DNA of 64,000 nt from NCBI GenBank assembly GCA_038142205.1, contig JAYQJO010000001.1, forward strand, positions 1 to 64,000, written 5' to 3'. The position numbers and the translations under genes were made by a program. Of this stretch, positions 37,024-46,657 are shown piece after piece; the stretch's first letter is position 1; each line of letters begins with the position of its first letter. The stretch is from UBA7359 sp038142205 (GTDB taxonomy: Bacteria; Pseudomonadota; Gammaproteobacteria; Eutrophobiales; Eutrophobiaceae). Under the pieces are notes generated by a model, which was not told the DNA's origin, made no database searches, and saw nothing but the letters and a program-made list of their open reading frames with translations.

Positions 37024-37740
37024 ATGCGCCCAAGTGGACGTCAACCAGACCAGCTCCGTTCGGTCACAATAACAAGAAATTTTACCTGTCATGCTGAAGG
37101 CTCTGTTTTAATCGAATTTGGGAATACCAAGGTAATCTGTAATGCTAGTTTTGATGCAGGTGTGCCTGGATTTCTTCGTGGTAAAGGTACAGGTTGGGTC
37201 ACGAGTGAATACGGTATGTTGCCGCGTTCAACCGGTTCGCGCATGCGTCGTGAATCGACGCAGGGCAAACAAGGTGGGAGAACTATGGAAATACAGCGTC
37301 TAATCGGTCGCTCTTTAAGAGCGATAATCGATATGAATGCGCTTGGTGAAAATACGATAGTAGTTGATTGTGATGTTATACAGGCTGATGGCGGCACCCG
37401 TACTGCTTCTATTACCGGAGCCTATGTCGCTTTGGTTGACGCTGTTAATAAAGCTAAAGCGGATGGGTTAATTGAATCCGATCCAATTAAAGGCATGATT
37501 GCTTCAATTTCAGTGGGTATTTTTGATGGAATGCCTGTATTAAATCTGGATTATGCGGAAGACTCTAACGCTGAAACAGATATGAATGTTGTCATGAACG
37601 ATGAGATCCATTTTATTGAAGTGCAGGGTACAGCAGAAGGCCACGCATTTTCAGCAGATGAATTAAACAGCATGTTAGCTTTGGCGCAGAAAGGCATCAG
37701 TGAATTGTTTGAACACCAAAAAAAGGCTTTAGGCAGTTAA
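37024..37740 (+). CDS. rph: ribonuclease PH
   Basis: 238 residues. It trims tRNA 3' ends phosphorolytically. MRPSGRQPDQLRSV, TEYGMLPRSTGSRMRRE and QADGGTRTASITGAYVAL (CDVIQADGGTRTAS) are diagnostic. The start is the ATG at 37024 with GGAG 10 nt upstream. It is followed by rdgB after 11 bp, a common pair. Confidence 0.96.
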   Translation: MRPSGRQPDQLRSVTITRNFTCHAEGSVLIEFGNTKVICNASFDAGVPGFLRGKGTGWVTSEYGMLPRSTGSRMRRESTQGKQGGRTMEIQRLIGRSLRAIIDMNALGENTIVVDCDVIQADGGTRTASITGAYVALVDAVNKAKADGLIESDPIKGMIASISVGIFDGMPVLNLDYAEDSNAETDMNVVMNDEIHFIEVQGTAEGHAFSADELNSMLALAQKGISELFEHQKKALGS

Positions 37741-37751
37741 GGATAATCAGC

Positions 37752-38357
37752 TTGATAAAAGATAAACAAGTCGTACTTGCTAGTAATAACAAAGGTAAAG
37801 TAAGAGAAATAAACGCTGTACTTGAAGAACTCTCTATCAAGGTTACGCCGCAATCTGAATTTAATGTCGAAGAAGCTGAAGAAACAGGGTTGAGTTTTGT
37901 TGAAAATGCCCTGATTAAGGCGCGAAATGCAGCAGAACATACTCATCATCCTGCTATAGCCGATGACTCGGGTATTGAAGTGCCTGCACTGGATGGACGG
38001 CCGGGAATTTATTCCGCCCGTTATGCCGGCATCGGCGCCAGTGATGAAGAGAATCTGAACAAGTTAATTAACGATATAAAAGACTTGCCGGAAGAAGATC
38101 GCACTGCACAATTTGTTTGTGTCATGGTTTATATGAGGCATGCGAATGATCCCATACCTGTTATTAGTCAGGGCATCTGGAAAGGAACATTGCTTACTGA
38201 ACCCCGAGGTAAAAACGGTTTTGGTTATGATCCCATTTTTTTTGTGCCGACACATGATTGTTGTTCTGCAGAACTATTGCCAGAAGTAAAAAACCAACTT
38301 AGTCATCGTGGACAAGCGTTAAGACAATTAGTGAAACTGATGTATGAGGAAGGTTAA
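37752..38357 (+). CDS. rdgB: dITP/XTP pyrophosphatase (non-canonical purine NTPase)
   Basis: 201 residues. It cleanses dITP/XTP. VVLASNNKGKVREI, TGLSFVENALIKAR, ADDSGIEVPALDGRPGIYSA and the late FGYDPIF and LSHRGQAL motifs are complete. It appears to start at TTG 37752 with AAGGA upstream overlapping the rph stop region, since no ATG precedes the conserved N-terminus. It is followed by hemW. Confidence 0.95.
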   Translation: MIKDKQVVLASNNKGKVREINAVLEELSIKVTPQSEFNVEEAEETGLSFVENALIKARNAAEHTHHPAIADDSGIEVPALDGRPGIYSARYAGIGASDEENLNKLINDIKDLPEEDRTAQFVCVMVYMRHANDPIPVISQGIWKGTLLTEPRGKNGFGYDPIFFVPTHDCCSAELLPEVKNQLSHRGQALRQLVKLMYEEG

Positions 38358-38409
38358 GGTTCTATTTGAACCGGGAAAGCATCTTAAATAGAAAAAAGCT
38401 ATCCAGATA

Positions 38410-39578
38410 ATGACATCCTTATTAACATTAAATGAAAACCCGCCGCTTTCTCTTTATATACACTTGCCCTGGTGTGTGAAGAAATGTCCCTATTGTGATT
38501 TCAATTCACATGAAGTTGCTACAGCTAGCGAGGAAGAACAGGTCTATGTTGAAGCTTTGATTAGCGATCTGGAAACAGAGCTTCCACGAATCTGGGGAAG
38601 AACAATCAGTAGCGTTTTCATTGGCGGTGGAACACCCAGTTTATTTTCGGCAGAGTCGATTGAAAACTTGATGAGCGGGTTACGTGCAAGATTAAATATT
38701 CATCCGGAAATAGAAGTGACGATGGAAGCGAATCCAGGTACTGCGGAAGCAAAAAATTTAAAGCTTATAGGGAAGCAGGCATAAATAGATTATCTATAGG
38801 CATACAAAGTTTTAATGATAAGTATTTAAAGTCATTAGGTCGTATACACAACTCAAAAGAAGCGTTAAATGCTATTGGACTTGCTAAGTCGGCAGGTTTC
38901 GAAAATATTAACCTGGATTTAATGTTTGGTTTGCCCGAACAAAAGAAAGAAGATTGTTTAACAGATCTTGAAGTAGCGGTTGAACAATCGCCAACGCATA
39001 TTTCCTGGTATCAATTAACTATTGAACCCAATACAGTTTTTTATTCCAAACCTCCAATAACACCTGACGATGACAAACTCTTTTCAATGCAGGAAGGAGG
39101 ACAGTCATATCTGGAAAAAATGGAATATAAGCAATATGAAATATCGGCTTATGCAAAAGATAAGTATGTTTCTTTACATAATACGAATTATTGGCAGTTT
39201 GGCGACTATCTTGGTATTGGCGCCGGTGCGCATGGGAAAATTACTAATGTAGCAGAAGGTAATATTGCACGCTTTAGTCGGCATAAAATACCTAAACGTT
39301 ATATTGAGCTCGCGGGTAGCGATGCTGTAATAACTGAAACAAGAAAGTTAAATCGTAATGACTTAGCGTTAGAATTCATGATGAATGCTTTACGCTTGAA
39401 AGAGGGTGTTGATTCCGGGTTGTTTTTAAGACGAACAGGATTGCCATTAAGCATAATAGAAAAAGAATTAATGCAGGCTGTCGACAGTGGCCTGATCGAA
39501 TGGCAGATTGATAATCTAAGGCCGACAAAAAAAGGACAGCGTTATTTAAATGAGTTATTGGAAATATTTGTGAAATAG
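38410..39578 (+). CDS. hemW: HemW radical SAM heme chaperone, frame shifted once
   Basis: About 390 residues after repair. The radical-SAM cluster motif CVKKCPYC is at residues 22-29, GGGTPSLF follows, and the C-terminal HTH-like HemW domain (NRNDLALEFMMNALRL) ends the protein. The frame breaks at the A6 run 38751-38756; one more A gives KKFKAYREAGINRLSIGIQS and joins the second part. HemW was once called oxygen-independent coproporphyrinogen oxidase-like; it lacks the full HemN residues. The order rph-rdgB-hemW is conserved, so I read the break as a sequence error. Confidence 0.93.
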
Positions 39579-39699
39579 CCGTGAATTTGCGACTATTAAA
39601 GTGATTGCTTGTTTACTATTCAACATAAAGGCAGTATACAATATTGAATTTAATAATACTTTCTTAACAGACTGATAATAATAAAATTAATCTTTTCGT

Positions 39700-42030
39700 A
39701 TGCTAACTGATGCCATGAAACAGAACATAACTTCGCTCAGTCTCTCTGAGCTGGAGTCATTGTGCGCAAAATACCTAAGTGAGCATGGCGATCACACTGA
39801 AGAAGATTTTATACAACACCTGTATCAGTCCAAGCGAATTACTGCGAACGAGTATAAAAATATACAAGCTCACGAAAAAATTGAACTCACATCTATAGCC
39901 AGTGTTAATGATATTGCCGAGCAATATAACGTCGATTCGGAACCTGTCTCAGTAGAGATTAAAGGGACCTATATTGATAACGAAGATTACACTGTACTTG
40001 AATCAATTGATGAAGGTGCGATGGGTGAAATTCTCGTCGCCCGCGATAATAAACTTAACCGTACTGTTGCCTATAAAAAAATTCATGCACATGTCGCTGA
40101 AATACCAAGTTACCTAGGGCGTTTCTACATGGAGGCGCAGGTCACTGCGCAGTTACAGCACCCAAACATCGTTCCTGTATATGGCTTGATGAACAGTGAT
40201 GAAAATGTTGGTTACGCCATGAAATTAATTGATGGTGTTACCTTAAAAGATCACATTCGAGAAACACAGGAACAATATGTCAATTCCGGTGAACCTGATG
40301 AACATCACACTTTACATGCAAGACTCGAACATTTTTTGAAAGTTTGTGATGCCATGCATTATGCGCATCGTAAAGGAGTCATTCATCGTGATTTAAAGCC
40401 GTTAAATATCATGATTGGTCCCTATAACGAAGTCTATGTGATGGATTGGGGCATCGCTAAAACTGTTAACGTAGATAAAGATACTTTCGGTGACAAAACA
40501 GTTATGGTCGGTCATGAAAAAGTCGATGATAAAGACAAAACGAAAATGGGGCAGGTTATGGGTACACCTGCCTATATGTCTCCTGAACAGGCTGAAGGAG
40601 AGCTTGATATTCTCGATCACCGTAGTGATCTTTATTCGCTTGGCTTAATTCTATTTGAACTCGTTACATTTCATCGAGCTATAAATGGTAAGAACTCTGA
40701 TGAAGTCATGATGAAAGCCCGCCGTGGACATATAGACCCGCCACCAGCTTACGGTAAACAGGAAGATGCTCAGGAACAATTATTAGCAATAGTTAAGAAA
40801 GCAACGCAATACATGCCAGAAGATCGTTATCCTACTGTTGCAGATTTTGCTGATGATATTCGTCGTTATATCCACGGTGAAGCGATTAAAGCGCGGCCTG
40901 AATCAAGAAAGCAAAAGGTTATGCGTTGGGTAACACACCATCGTAAAGCCGCTGTCAATATTATGGCTTTTTCTATTCTTGCTTCGTTCCTATCAGTAAT
41001 AGCCGTTCTATTTTTACAAATGCAAACGATGAAAGAATCACAAAGTGATGGTCAAAAAACCAGTCGGTTTGTCACTGCTGTTTCAAGCAAATCACAAAAA
41101 ATAGACAGCCAGTTTCTGAAATATGAAGGTATTCTTGAAGGCTTGGCAATTGGCGCGAAAAATTTACTCGATCAGGGTAACAGGGACAAAACGCCATATT
41201 ATACGAATAAAACTATCGGTATTTCTGGCAAAGGTCCAAAAGATTATAAATTCTCAGACGTTTATGGCTTACCAATTAGTGTTGATTATCATGTCTATAA
41301 ACTGGCTCCGGGTGTAAATGAGTTATCTGTGAAATTAACTTTGGAACGTTTAAATCCACTACGTCATTCATTTAAATCGTTGATGTTAAAAAGTTATAAA
41401 GAGGATGTGCCCCCTGATGATGATAAATTGGCGCATAACATCATAATGAATGAAGGGCTGCCATTAGTCTGGTCTTATATTGGCTTGGAAGAGGGCATTA
41501 TTGCGGATTACCCAGGTAAGACAGGTTACCCAGATGCTTATGATCCTCGTCAACGACCCTGGTATAGAAGCTCAATGAATAATACCGGCATCAGCTGGTT
41601 GAAACCTTATATTGATGTGGGTGGCCGAGGGGCTATGCTACCTTGTACAACACCGTTGTTTGATAATGATGGTAAATTTATTGGCGTAGCAGGTGTTGAG
41701 CTCACATTGGACTATATCAAGAGAAGATTAATGCCGATGTATGTTGAAGGTATTGAAGAAACCTATTTATTAAATGAAAAAGCAGAAATTGTAGTGACTT
41801 CAACAGAAAAGACTCAATCTTATGCTATTGGTACCTTAATTAATTCAACAGAAGAACTGAATGTTTTTCCTAACGAGTACGTTGTAAATAAAATAACGAA
41901 AGGTCTATCAGGTCATTATTTTTATATAGAACGTGGTCGTGAAAAAGTAATTGCTTTTCATAAATTAAACTCTACCGGCTGGTATTTTGTTGCTAAAGCC
42001 GATGCGGAAGAATTATTAAACGCATATTAA
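39700..42030 (+). CDS. membrane Ser/Thr protein kinase with periplasmic Cache-type sensor
   Basis: 776 residues. An N-terminal helical region of about 95 residues is followed by a protein kinase domain (about 103-400: EGAMGEILVARD loop, AYKKI lysine, VIHRDLKPLN catalytic loop, MDWGIAK in place of DFG, GTPAYMSPEQAEGE). A transmembrane helix follows at about 423-446 (AFSILASFLSVIAVLFLQM). The rest (about 450-770) is an extracytoplasmic dCache-like domain with DPRQRPWYRSS and GVAGVELTLDYI. It should sense a small ligand outside and phosphorylate Thr/Ser inside. FHA proteins at 17308 and 20433 are candidate partners. Confidence 0.9.
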   Translation: MLTDAMKQNITSLSLSELESLCAKYLSEHGDHTEEDFIQHLYQSKRITANEYKNIQAHEKIELTSIASVNDIAEQYNVDSEPVSVEIKGTYIDNEDYTVLESIDEGAMGEILVARDNKLNRTVAYKKIHAHVAEIPSYLGRFYMEAQVTAQLQHPNIVPVYGLMNSDENVGYAMKLIDGVTLKDHIRETQEQYVNSGEPDEHHTLHARLEHFLKVCDAMHYAHRKGVIHRDLKPLNIMIGPYNEVYVMDWGIAKTVNVDKDTFGDKTVMVGHEKVDDKDKTKMGQVMGTPAYMSPEQAEGELDILDHRSDLYSLGLILFELVTFHRAINGKNSDEVMMKARRGHIDPPPAYGKQEDAQEQLLAIVKKATQYMPEDRYPTVADFADDIRRYIHGEAIKARPESRKQKVMRWVTHHRKAAVNIMAFSILASFLSVIAVLFLQMQTMKESQSDGQKTSRFVTAVSSKSQKIDSQFLKYEGILEGLAIGAKNLLDQGNRDKTPYYTNKTIGISGKGPKDYKFSDVYGLPISVDYHVYKLAPGVNELSVKLTLERLNPLRHSFKSLMLKSYKEDVPPDDDKLAHNIIMNEGLPLVWSYIGLEEGIIADYPGKTGYPDAYDPRQRPWYRSSMNNTGISWLKPYIDVGGRGAMLPCTTPLFDNDGKFIGVAGVELTLDYIKRRLMPMYVEGIEETYLLNEKAEIVVTSTEKTQSYAIGTLINSTEELNVFPNEYVVNKITKGLSGHYFYIERGREKVIAFHKLNSTGWYFVAKADAEELLNAY

Positions 42031-42058
42031 ATTCCTTGTTTATTTTATAGTTTTCAAA

Positions 42059-42313
42059 GTGTCTGACTGGAAAGTATATCTTTTACGTTGCTCAGATAAT
42101 TCGCTTTATACTGGTATTACTCGTGACTTAAATCGACGGCTTGACGAACATAATCATAATGATCGTCTCGCTTCAGCTTATACACGAGCACGGCGTCCGG
42201 TCAGCCTTGTTTATCATGAGTCCTGCCTTGATCGTTCCATTGCGAGCAAGCGAGAAGCAATGATAAAAAAAATGACAAAGGCTGAAAAAGAAAATTTAAT
42301 AAAAGAAGCGTAG
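42059..42313 (+). CDS. GIY-YIG nuclease-fold protein (YhbQ-like)
   Basis: 84 residues from GTG 42059. The GIY-YIG core is seen as VYLLRCSDNSLYTGIT, with the catalytic Arg in RDLNRRLDEH and the Glu in ASKREAMIKK. Length and layout match the UPF0213/YhbQ group of small GIY-YIG proteins, whose role is probably in DNA repair. Confidence 0.9.
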   Translation: MSDWKVYLLRCSDNSLYTGITRDLNRRLDEHNHNDRLASAYTRARRPVSLVYHESCLDRSIASKREAMIKKMTKAEKENLIKEA

Positions 42314-42414
42314 TTTCTCTTTAGCAACAACGGACTAAAATTGATCCAAACCAATACTTAATATTTCTTCTTTATATAGAGTGAAATTATTTAAAGGTAG
42401 CGGGATCTTATATT

Positions 42415-42627
42415 ATGGAAGTGACTAAAGAAGAGTTACTGAATAAAAAACAAGAACTCGAGCAAAGATTGGAAAAAATCAGAAAGGATTTAGCGAGCGG
42501 TTTTAGTGCAGACTCAGAAGAAAGAGCGACCGAAATGGAAAATACCGATGTTATATTGGAAATCGCTCGTGTCGCTGAGCAAGACCTAGAGTTAATTAAT
42601 AAGAAACTTCAGCAACTAAATGATTAA
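42415..42627 (+). CDS. small coiled-coil protein of unknown function
   Basis: 70 residues, nearly all helical: KQELEQRLEKIRKDLASGFS, then a hinge and ENTDVILEIARVAEQDLELI. It recalls the coiled-coil half of DksA/TraR proteins but lacks the zinc finger. AGGTAGCGGGA precedes the start. A stand-alone gene; the role is unknown. Confidence 0.6.
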   Translation: MEVTKEELLNKKQELEQRLEKIRKDLASGFSADSEERATEMENTDVILEIARVAEQDLELINKKLQQLND

Positions 42628-42803
42628 TTGGCATTAAATTGCCTTAGAACGTCAATTTTCCGTTACTTATTCTCTAAGTCTGACGTTAATTTCATAAAAA
42701 ACGAACTAAATTGTCCTGAAAACGTCATAAAACCGTACTATACTATATATGGTATAGAGATTGCATTATTTCTACTAGGTAACTACACCTTAGGAGGTGT
42801 TCA

Positions 42804-43082
42804 ATGATTCCTACTAATGTCATGCCGTTTCCTGAAATAGAATACAGTGTTCGTTGTGGTGTTTGTCCTAAATGTGCAAAAACAGATGGCTTTGTAAATT
42901 TAGGTAAGGAACACTGGTTTATTTGTCGTGACCACAAGTCAAAATGGTTTGTTGGCGTGAATATGTTTGAGGGTTGGGAAAACCAGACAGTGATACAAGC
43001 GGAATGCATAGAAAATATGCTAAACGCCTATAAGGAAGTCGTACCATTAAGAAATATTGATGAAGAACACAAAGCAGGTTAG
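42804..43082 (+). CDS. small zinc-ribbon-like protein of unknown function
   Basis: 92 residues with CGVCPKCAKTDGF near residue 18 and FICRDHKSKWFVGVN, giving three knuckle cysteines plus a Cys-x-x-His pair, consistent with one zinc site. AGGAGGTG lies 7 nt before the ATG, a very strong RBS. I have seen similar sequences described only as hypothetical. The gene stands alone. Confidence 0.65.
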   Translation: MIPTNVMPFPEIEYSVRCGVCPKCAKTDGFVNLGKEHWFICRDHKSKWFVGVNMFEGWENQTVIQAECIENMLNAYKEVVPLRNIDEEHKAG

Positions 43083-43137
43083 GCGTTAAGTACACTTAAA
43101 AAATAACGCGCTTATTGCGTTATACTTTAAATCTTTA

Positions 43138-43159
43138 CCTCTGATCTCTTTATCAGAGG
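43138..43159 (+). terminator. possible terminator hairpin after the zinc-ribbon gene
   Basis: CCTCTGAT / ATCAGAGG perfect 8-bp stem with a CTCT loop, followed after ten bases by a T-rich stretch. The T run is not adjacent, so termination is uncertain. The rest of the 43083-43343 gap shows nothing else. Confidence 0.4.
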
Positions 43160-43343
43160 AACAGTTATTCTTTTTATAAAAACCGATCTTTAACGTCGCA
43201 TACTCTAGTGGTGTCTTTAACTTTAATTGCATCGTGTAGATTAAGAGCTAATTTTTTAATAACCTGTGCGGCATGAATAGTTATTCATACTATTTATAAT
43301 CTTCATTTAAAATGAACAGAATAGCTGGAATAACAAGCTGAAA

Positions 43344-43916
43344 ATGCAATATTCGATTTTAAAGTTACCAATACTATTTTTATGCCTTTCTTATACATTG
43401 CCGTGTTTAGCTGAAAAAGGCGGTGAGTTAGTCGTTACTAAAAATTTGGTGAATGTCAGATCTGAAGCGTCGGTAGAAAGCGAAATATTACTCAAATTAA
43501 AAATCGGTCGTAATGTGACTGAAATTCAGCGGCAAAAAAACTGGATAAAAGTCGACTTGCATCTTGATGATATTCCATCTGGTTGGATACATAAATCGTT
43601 ACTGACTAAGGCGGTAAAACAAGAAAATCACTCGGCACTGACAAACTTTGAAAAGTTTATGCAGCGTTTTAATAATCGTAACGAAGTTATAAAAAAACAA
43701 AATGGCAAAATCTATTTCAGTAAAGCAACACATAAAGAAAAAGGAAGTATTGAACTGCTAGCAACACAATTATGGTTGAATAGCAGCATTGAGGTACGGA
43801 ATAATTCTTTAACTGAAGTTTTTAAACTATGGAGCAAATTCGTGTCTGTAGGTAATTTAGTTTCAGTACAGGTGCTTGATGAAGAAGGTGAAATAAATAC
43901 ATTAATGATGCGTTAA
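43344..43916 (+). CDS. exported SH3b-domain protein
   Basis: 190 residues. A signal peptide (ending LPCLA) is followed by a bacterial SH3 domain at about 25-90 (VTKNLVNVRSEASVESEILL, SGWIHKSLL). The C-terminal 100 residues are basic and unassigned. Bacterial SH3 domains usually bind cell-wall peptides. It is followed by a hemerythrin-like gene after 24 bp. Confidence 0.75.
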   Translation: MQYSILKLPILFLCLSYTLPCLAEKGGELVVTKNLVNVRSEASVESEILLKLKIGRNVTEIQRQKNWIKVDLHLDDIPSGWIHKSLLTKAVKQENHSALTNFEKFMQRFNNRNEVIKKQNGKIYFSKATHKEKGSIELLATQLWLNSSIEVRNNSLTEVFKLWSKFVSVGNLVSVQVLDEEGEINTLMMR

Positions 43917-43940
43917 AAATAAAACGTATATTAAAGACTT

Positions 43941-44447
43941 ATGTTAGTTGAAATAATTAAAAAACAACATCTTGAGCTACGCGAACTTTTTGCGCGGCAT
44001 CAGGAAATGTTATTACTAGCTCGGTTTGAAGAAGCAAAAGTATGGATGGAGCATTATTCTGTTTGTCAGAAAGGGCATATTCAAATAGAAGAAAACTATC
44101 TGCTGCCTGAATTCGAAAAAATAAAAAGAACAACAAAATGGGATAGTTCTCTTTATGAAAAGGAACATGCAAAAATACTGAAAATTTATCAGAGTATTGC
44201 TGAAGATCTGATGTGGTTATCTGAACAGAAAATGGAAGAATCAGAAAAACGCCGTAAGATAATTGCCTTGCTTGATAAGGAAAAAACATTAAAAGGACTG
44301 AACGAACATCATGAAGAGCGTGAAGAAGAAGCCATGTTGAAAGAACTTGACGATCAGCTTGAAGAAAGAAAATTGAGAGAGTTAAAGTTAGATATTAACC
44401 TTACCTGGGCCGAAGTGATCGCCTTGGTAAGAGAAACGACATATTAA
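43941..44447 (+). CDS. hemerythrin-like HHE-domain protein
   Basis: 168 residues, a four-helix pattern with the expected iron ligands: His in KKQHLEL, His and Glu in GHIQIEENYLLPEF, His in KEHAKI, and His-Glu in EHHEEREEEAML. Such proteins bind a non-heme diiron site for oxygen, nitric oxide or iron handling. A long charged coiled coil lies before the last ligand pair. Cytoplasmic. Confidence 0.78.
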   Translation: MLVEIIKKQHLELRELFARHQEMLLLARFEEAKVWMEHYSVCQKGHIQIEENYLLPEFEKIKRTTKWDSSLYEKEHAKILKIYQSIAEDLMWLSEQKMEESEKRRKIIALLDKEKTLKGLNEHHEEREEEAMLKELDDQLEERKLRELKLDINLTWAEVIALVRETTY

Positions 44448-44479
44448 ATTAGTACATTTAACTTAACTGGTAATCAATA

Positions 44480-44857
44480 ATGATACTAGGAAAATATTTT
44501 CAGTCTTTTTATTTTGTATTGTTTTTTACAGTTTTTTAGCAACAACAGAACTTGCTGCAATTGAAGCAGAAGAGCGAAAACGAATAACTTCAGAATGGAC
44601 TTATCGTATACAAACCAAAATAAAGTTGTTCAGCGACTTTAACCTGGGGTGATGCCGATTGCGGTGCTAATCTGAATGGTTATTTTTTTATACCTGAAGT
44701 TAATAAATCAGAGAATGAGTTTGGAGATGAAGGAGGGTTTGGGGTGAGTATGTCTGGTCGTGCTTTTCCCTTAGTTGAAATGCTGAAGTTAGCCCAAAAA
44801 GAAAACGAGCCAATCATGTGGAACAAAAAAGAAATAATACCTTTCGCTTCATGCTAA
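44480..44857 (+). pseudogene. exported protein with a DUF1840-like C-terminal end, two frame shifts
   Basis: ATG 44480 opens a signal-peptide-like stretch (MILGKYFQSFYFVLFFTVF). One more T in the T6 run at 44532-44537 continues it as LATTELAAIEAEERKRI. Removing one A near 44640 continues it as SDFTWGDADCGANLNGYFFI. The C-terminal end, GRAFPLVEMLKLAQKENEPI then MWN, matches the end of the DUF1840 gene at 47108 (RRAFPLIKMLKAAAKDKESV then MWH). The N-terminal half does not resemble DUF1840. It is either a decayed chimera or a real exported protein damaged by sequence errors. It ends against the convergent glycosyltransferase gene. Confidence 0.55.
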
Positions 44858-45573
44858 GGTCGACGATACCAGAGTGTACATAAGGACTTAATACGTACTG
44901 TGAAGGGAAATACAGCAAGAAGCAATACATATAAATAAATGCGCAGTGGTGAATACCATTGCATCTTGCGTATGGAGGTAATTACTGGCGGTTGTTTAAT
45001 GATTTCGAAAGTCTGATTTCTTTTCTTTCCGAGTTTTCTCAAGCTTCTTGATAACCAAATTTCCTCACTGGCATAAACTGCTTCACTGAAACCATCAATT
45101 TCCTTGAATGCTTCCTCATAGCAATAAATAAAACTACCTGCTGCATTATATGTAGTGGCTGATATCCAGTTCCAGAGTTCGAGTAATATTTGCATAGAGA
45201 AGTGCAATGGCATGTCGCCGGTAATGCATGCGCCACCGCCTATGATTTTTCCGCTCTCAAGATTACTCAGAGCTTGCTGTAATAATGCAGTTGGGATAAT
45301 TGTGTCGGCATCGACAAAGATTAGGTAACGTCCTTTCGCTACTTTAGCGCCAGCATTTCTAGCGCGGGAGATTTGGTTAATGGCTTCAAAGATCACTTTA
45401 ACTCCATTTTCTTTGTCAATCTTTGATGTATCGTCACTGGAATTATTATCGACAACAATAATTTCACCTTCAAGTGAAATATGTGGCATGGCTTCTTTTA
45501 ATGCAGTTAAGGTATTTGTCAGAAAATCCTCTTCGTTATAGGCAGGGATAATAATTGAATAGTCAATAATCAT
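44854..45573 (-). CDS. family 2 glycosyltransferase
   Basis: 239 residues. The GT-A start IIIPAYNEEDFLTNTLTALK, the first Asp region VVDNNSSDDT, and the metal-binding FVDADT motif are complete, with AGSFIYCYEEAFKEIDGFSE in the acceptor region and a hydrophobic C-terminus. It resembles glycosyltransferases that act on lipid carriers. The acceptor is unknown. Single minus-strand gene. Confidence 0.85.
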   Translation of the reverse strand: MIIDYSIIIPAYNEEDFLTNTLTALKEAMPHISLEGEIIVVDNNSSDDTSKIDKENGVKVIFEAINQISRARNAGAKVAKGRYLIFVDADTIIPTALLQQALSNLESGKIIGGGACITGDMPLHFSMQILLELWNWISATTYNAAGSFIYCYEEAFKEIDGFSEAVYASEEIWLSRSLRKLGKKRNQTFEIIKQPPVITSIRKMQWYSPLRIYLYVLLLAVFPFTVRIKSLCTLWYRRP

Positions 45574-45709
45574 AGTCAGATTGTAGTCACCATAGGATTT
45601 ATTGATAATAGCGCAAATATTACTGACTATGTGATTAAAGTAATAAAGCGTTTTTTTATTTATCCCGTGTTTGGTATCTTGATACTGTTAATTTACTTGG
45701 AGCTTTTAT

Positions 45710-45883
45710 ATGAAACTGGCTATTATCATTTTAAATTCAATGTTTTTACTTTTATTCATCAGCGCTGTTATTGGTGAATGGGGAAAGCCATCTGCTATAA
45801 TATCAGGTATTGCCATTGTTAATGTTTTAATAAATTCAGTATATATCCTCATGAAAGTAAAAAATGACTTTCTTGAAGAATAA
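45710..45883 (+). CDS. 57-residue two-helix membrane protein
   Basis: A short gene: ATG 45710 to TAA 45883, with GGAG 7 nt upstream. It reads MKLAIIILNSMFLLLFISAV, then a GEWGKPSA turn, then a second hydrophobic helix (IISGIAIVNVLINSVYIL) and a charged tail. It lies 50 bp before the marC-like gene in the same direction and may be co-transcribed with it. Function unknown; the pattern is that of a small inner-membrane protein. Confidence 0.65.
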   Translation: MKLAIIILNSMFLLLFISAVIGEWGKPSAIISGIAIVNVLINSVYILMKVKNDFLEE

Positions 45884-45933
45884 ATAGCGCAGAATTTGAA
45901 TTAGATAAATGCCCATCCTTTCGGAAAAGGCTT

Positions 45934-46554
45934 ATGGCTGATGTACTGAACGCATTTGTTGTCTTGTTTATTGTTGTTGACCCTATTGGTATTGCCTGGG
46001 TATTTTCTGCATTGACTGTCGGTTGTGAAGTAAAACAGCAGCGCCGTATGGCAGTCCAGGGCGTTATTTTTGCGCTTATCTTTATGTATCTTTTCTTTTT
46101 CCTTGGACAATATGTTCTAAATTTCATGGGGATCAGTCTTGCCGCTTTCCGTATCTCAGGCGGTGTTTTATTATTCTTGTTAGCCTTGGAAATGGTGTTT
46201 GCACGTCAATCCGGTTTACGTTCCACTACCAGTAGCGAACAACATGAAGCACAGCAGAAACAGGATGTATCTGTTTTTCCATTAGCTTTCCCTTTATTAG
46301 CAGGGCCGGGTGCATTAGCAACAGTGATGCTGATGTCCGGTCAGGCAGAATCATTTAATCAATACTTAATGATGTCGAGCGTCATCTTTCTGGTTTGTGC
46401 TATTACTATGACTACATTGTTTATGTCGCGATTTTTGTCAGAACGTTTGGGTGAGACAGGTGCAAATGTTATTAGTCGTTTGTTTGGTTTAATTTTAGCC
46501 GCACTGGCTGTGCAGTTTGTTATAGACGGTATCAAGCAAAGTTTTTTTAGTTGA
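45934..46554 (+). CDS. MarC-family integral membrane protein
   Basis: 206 residues with six membrane helices. The family signatures FIVVDPIGIAWVF near the start, ISGGVLLFLLALEM, and the late FPLAFPLLAGPGALATVMLM are complete. MarC/UPF0056 function is not settled; it is not the multiple-antibiotic-resistance determinant it was named for. Confidence 0.9.
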   Translation: MADVLNAFVVLFIVVDPIGIAWVFSALTVGCEVKQQRRMAVQGVIFALIFMYLFFFLGQYVLNFMGISLAAFRISGGVLLFLLALEMVFARQSGLRSTTSSEQHEAQQKQDVSVFPLAFPLLAGPGALATVMLMSGQAESFNQYLMMSSVIFLVCAITMTTLFMSRFLSERLGETGANVISRLFGLILAALAVQFVIDGIKQSFFS

Positions 46555-46657
46555 TAAAACACCTATCCTAAGCCCGTAGAATAAATGTTATACTGCTTTC
46601 AACCTTCTGTAGATTTATACAAAATTCATAACCCAATACAAATAAGGCAGAATCATA

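Noticed and set aside
32403..39578. spoT and hemW as true pseudogenes
   Set aside because: Each is broken only by one base next to an A/T run, both halves retain all motifs, and gene order is conserved; a sequence error is the simpler explanation.
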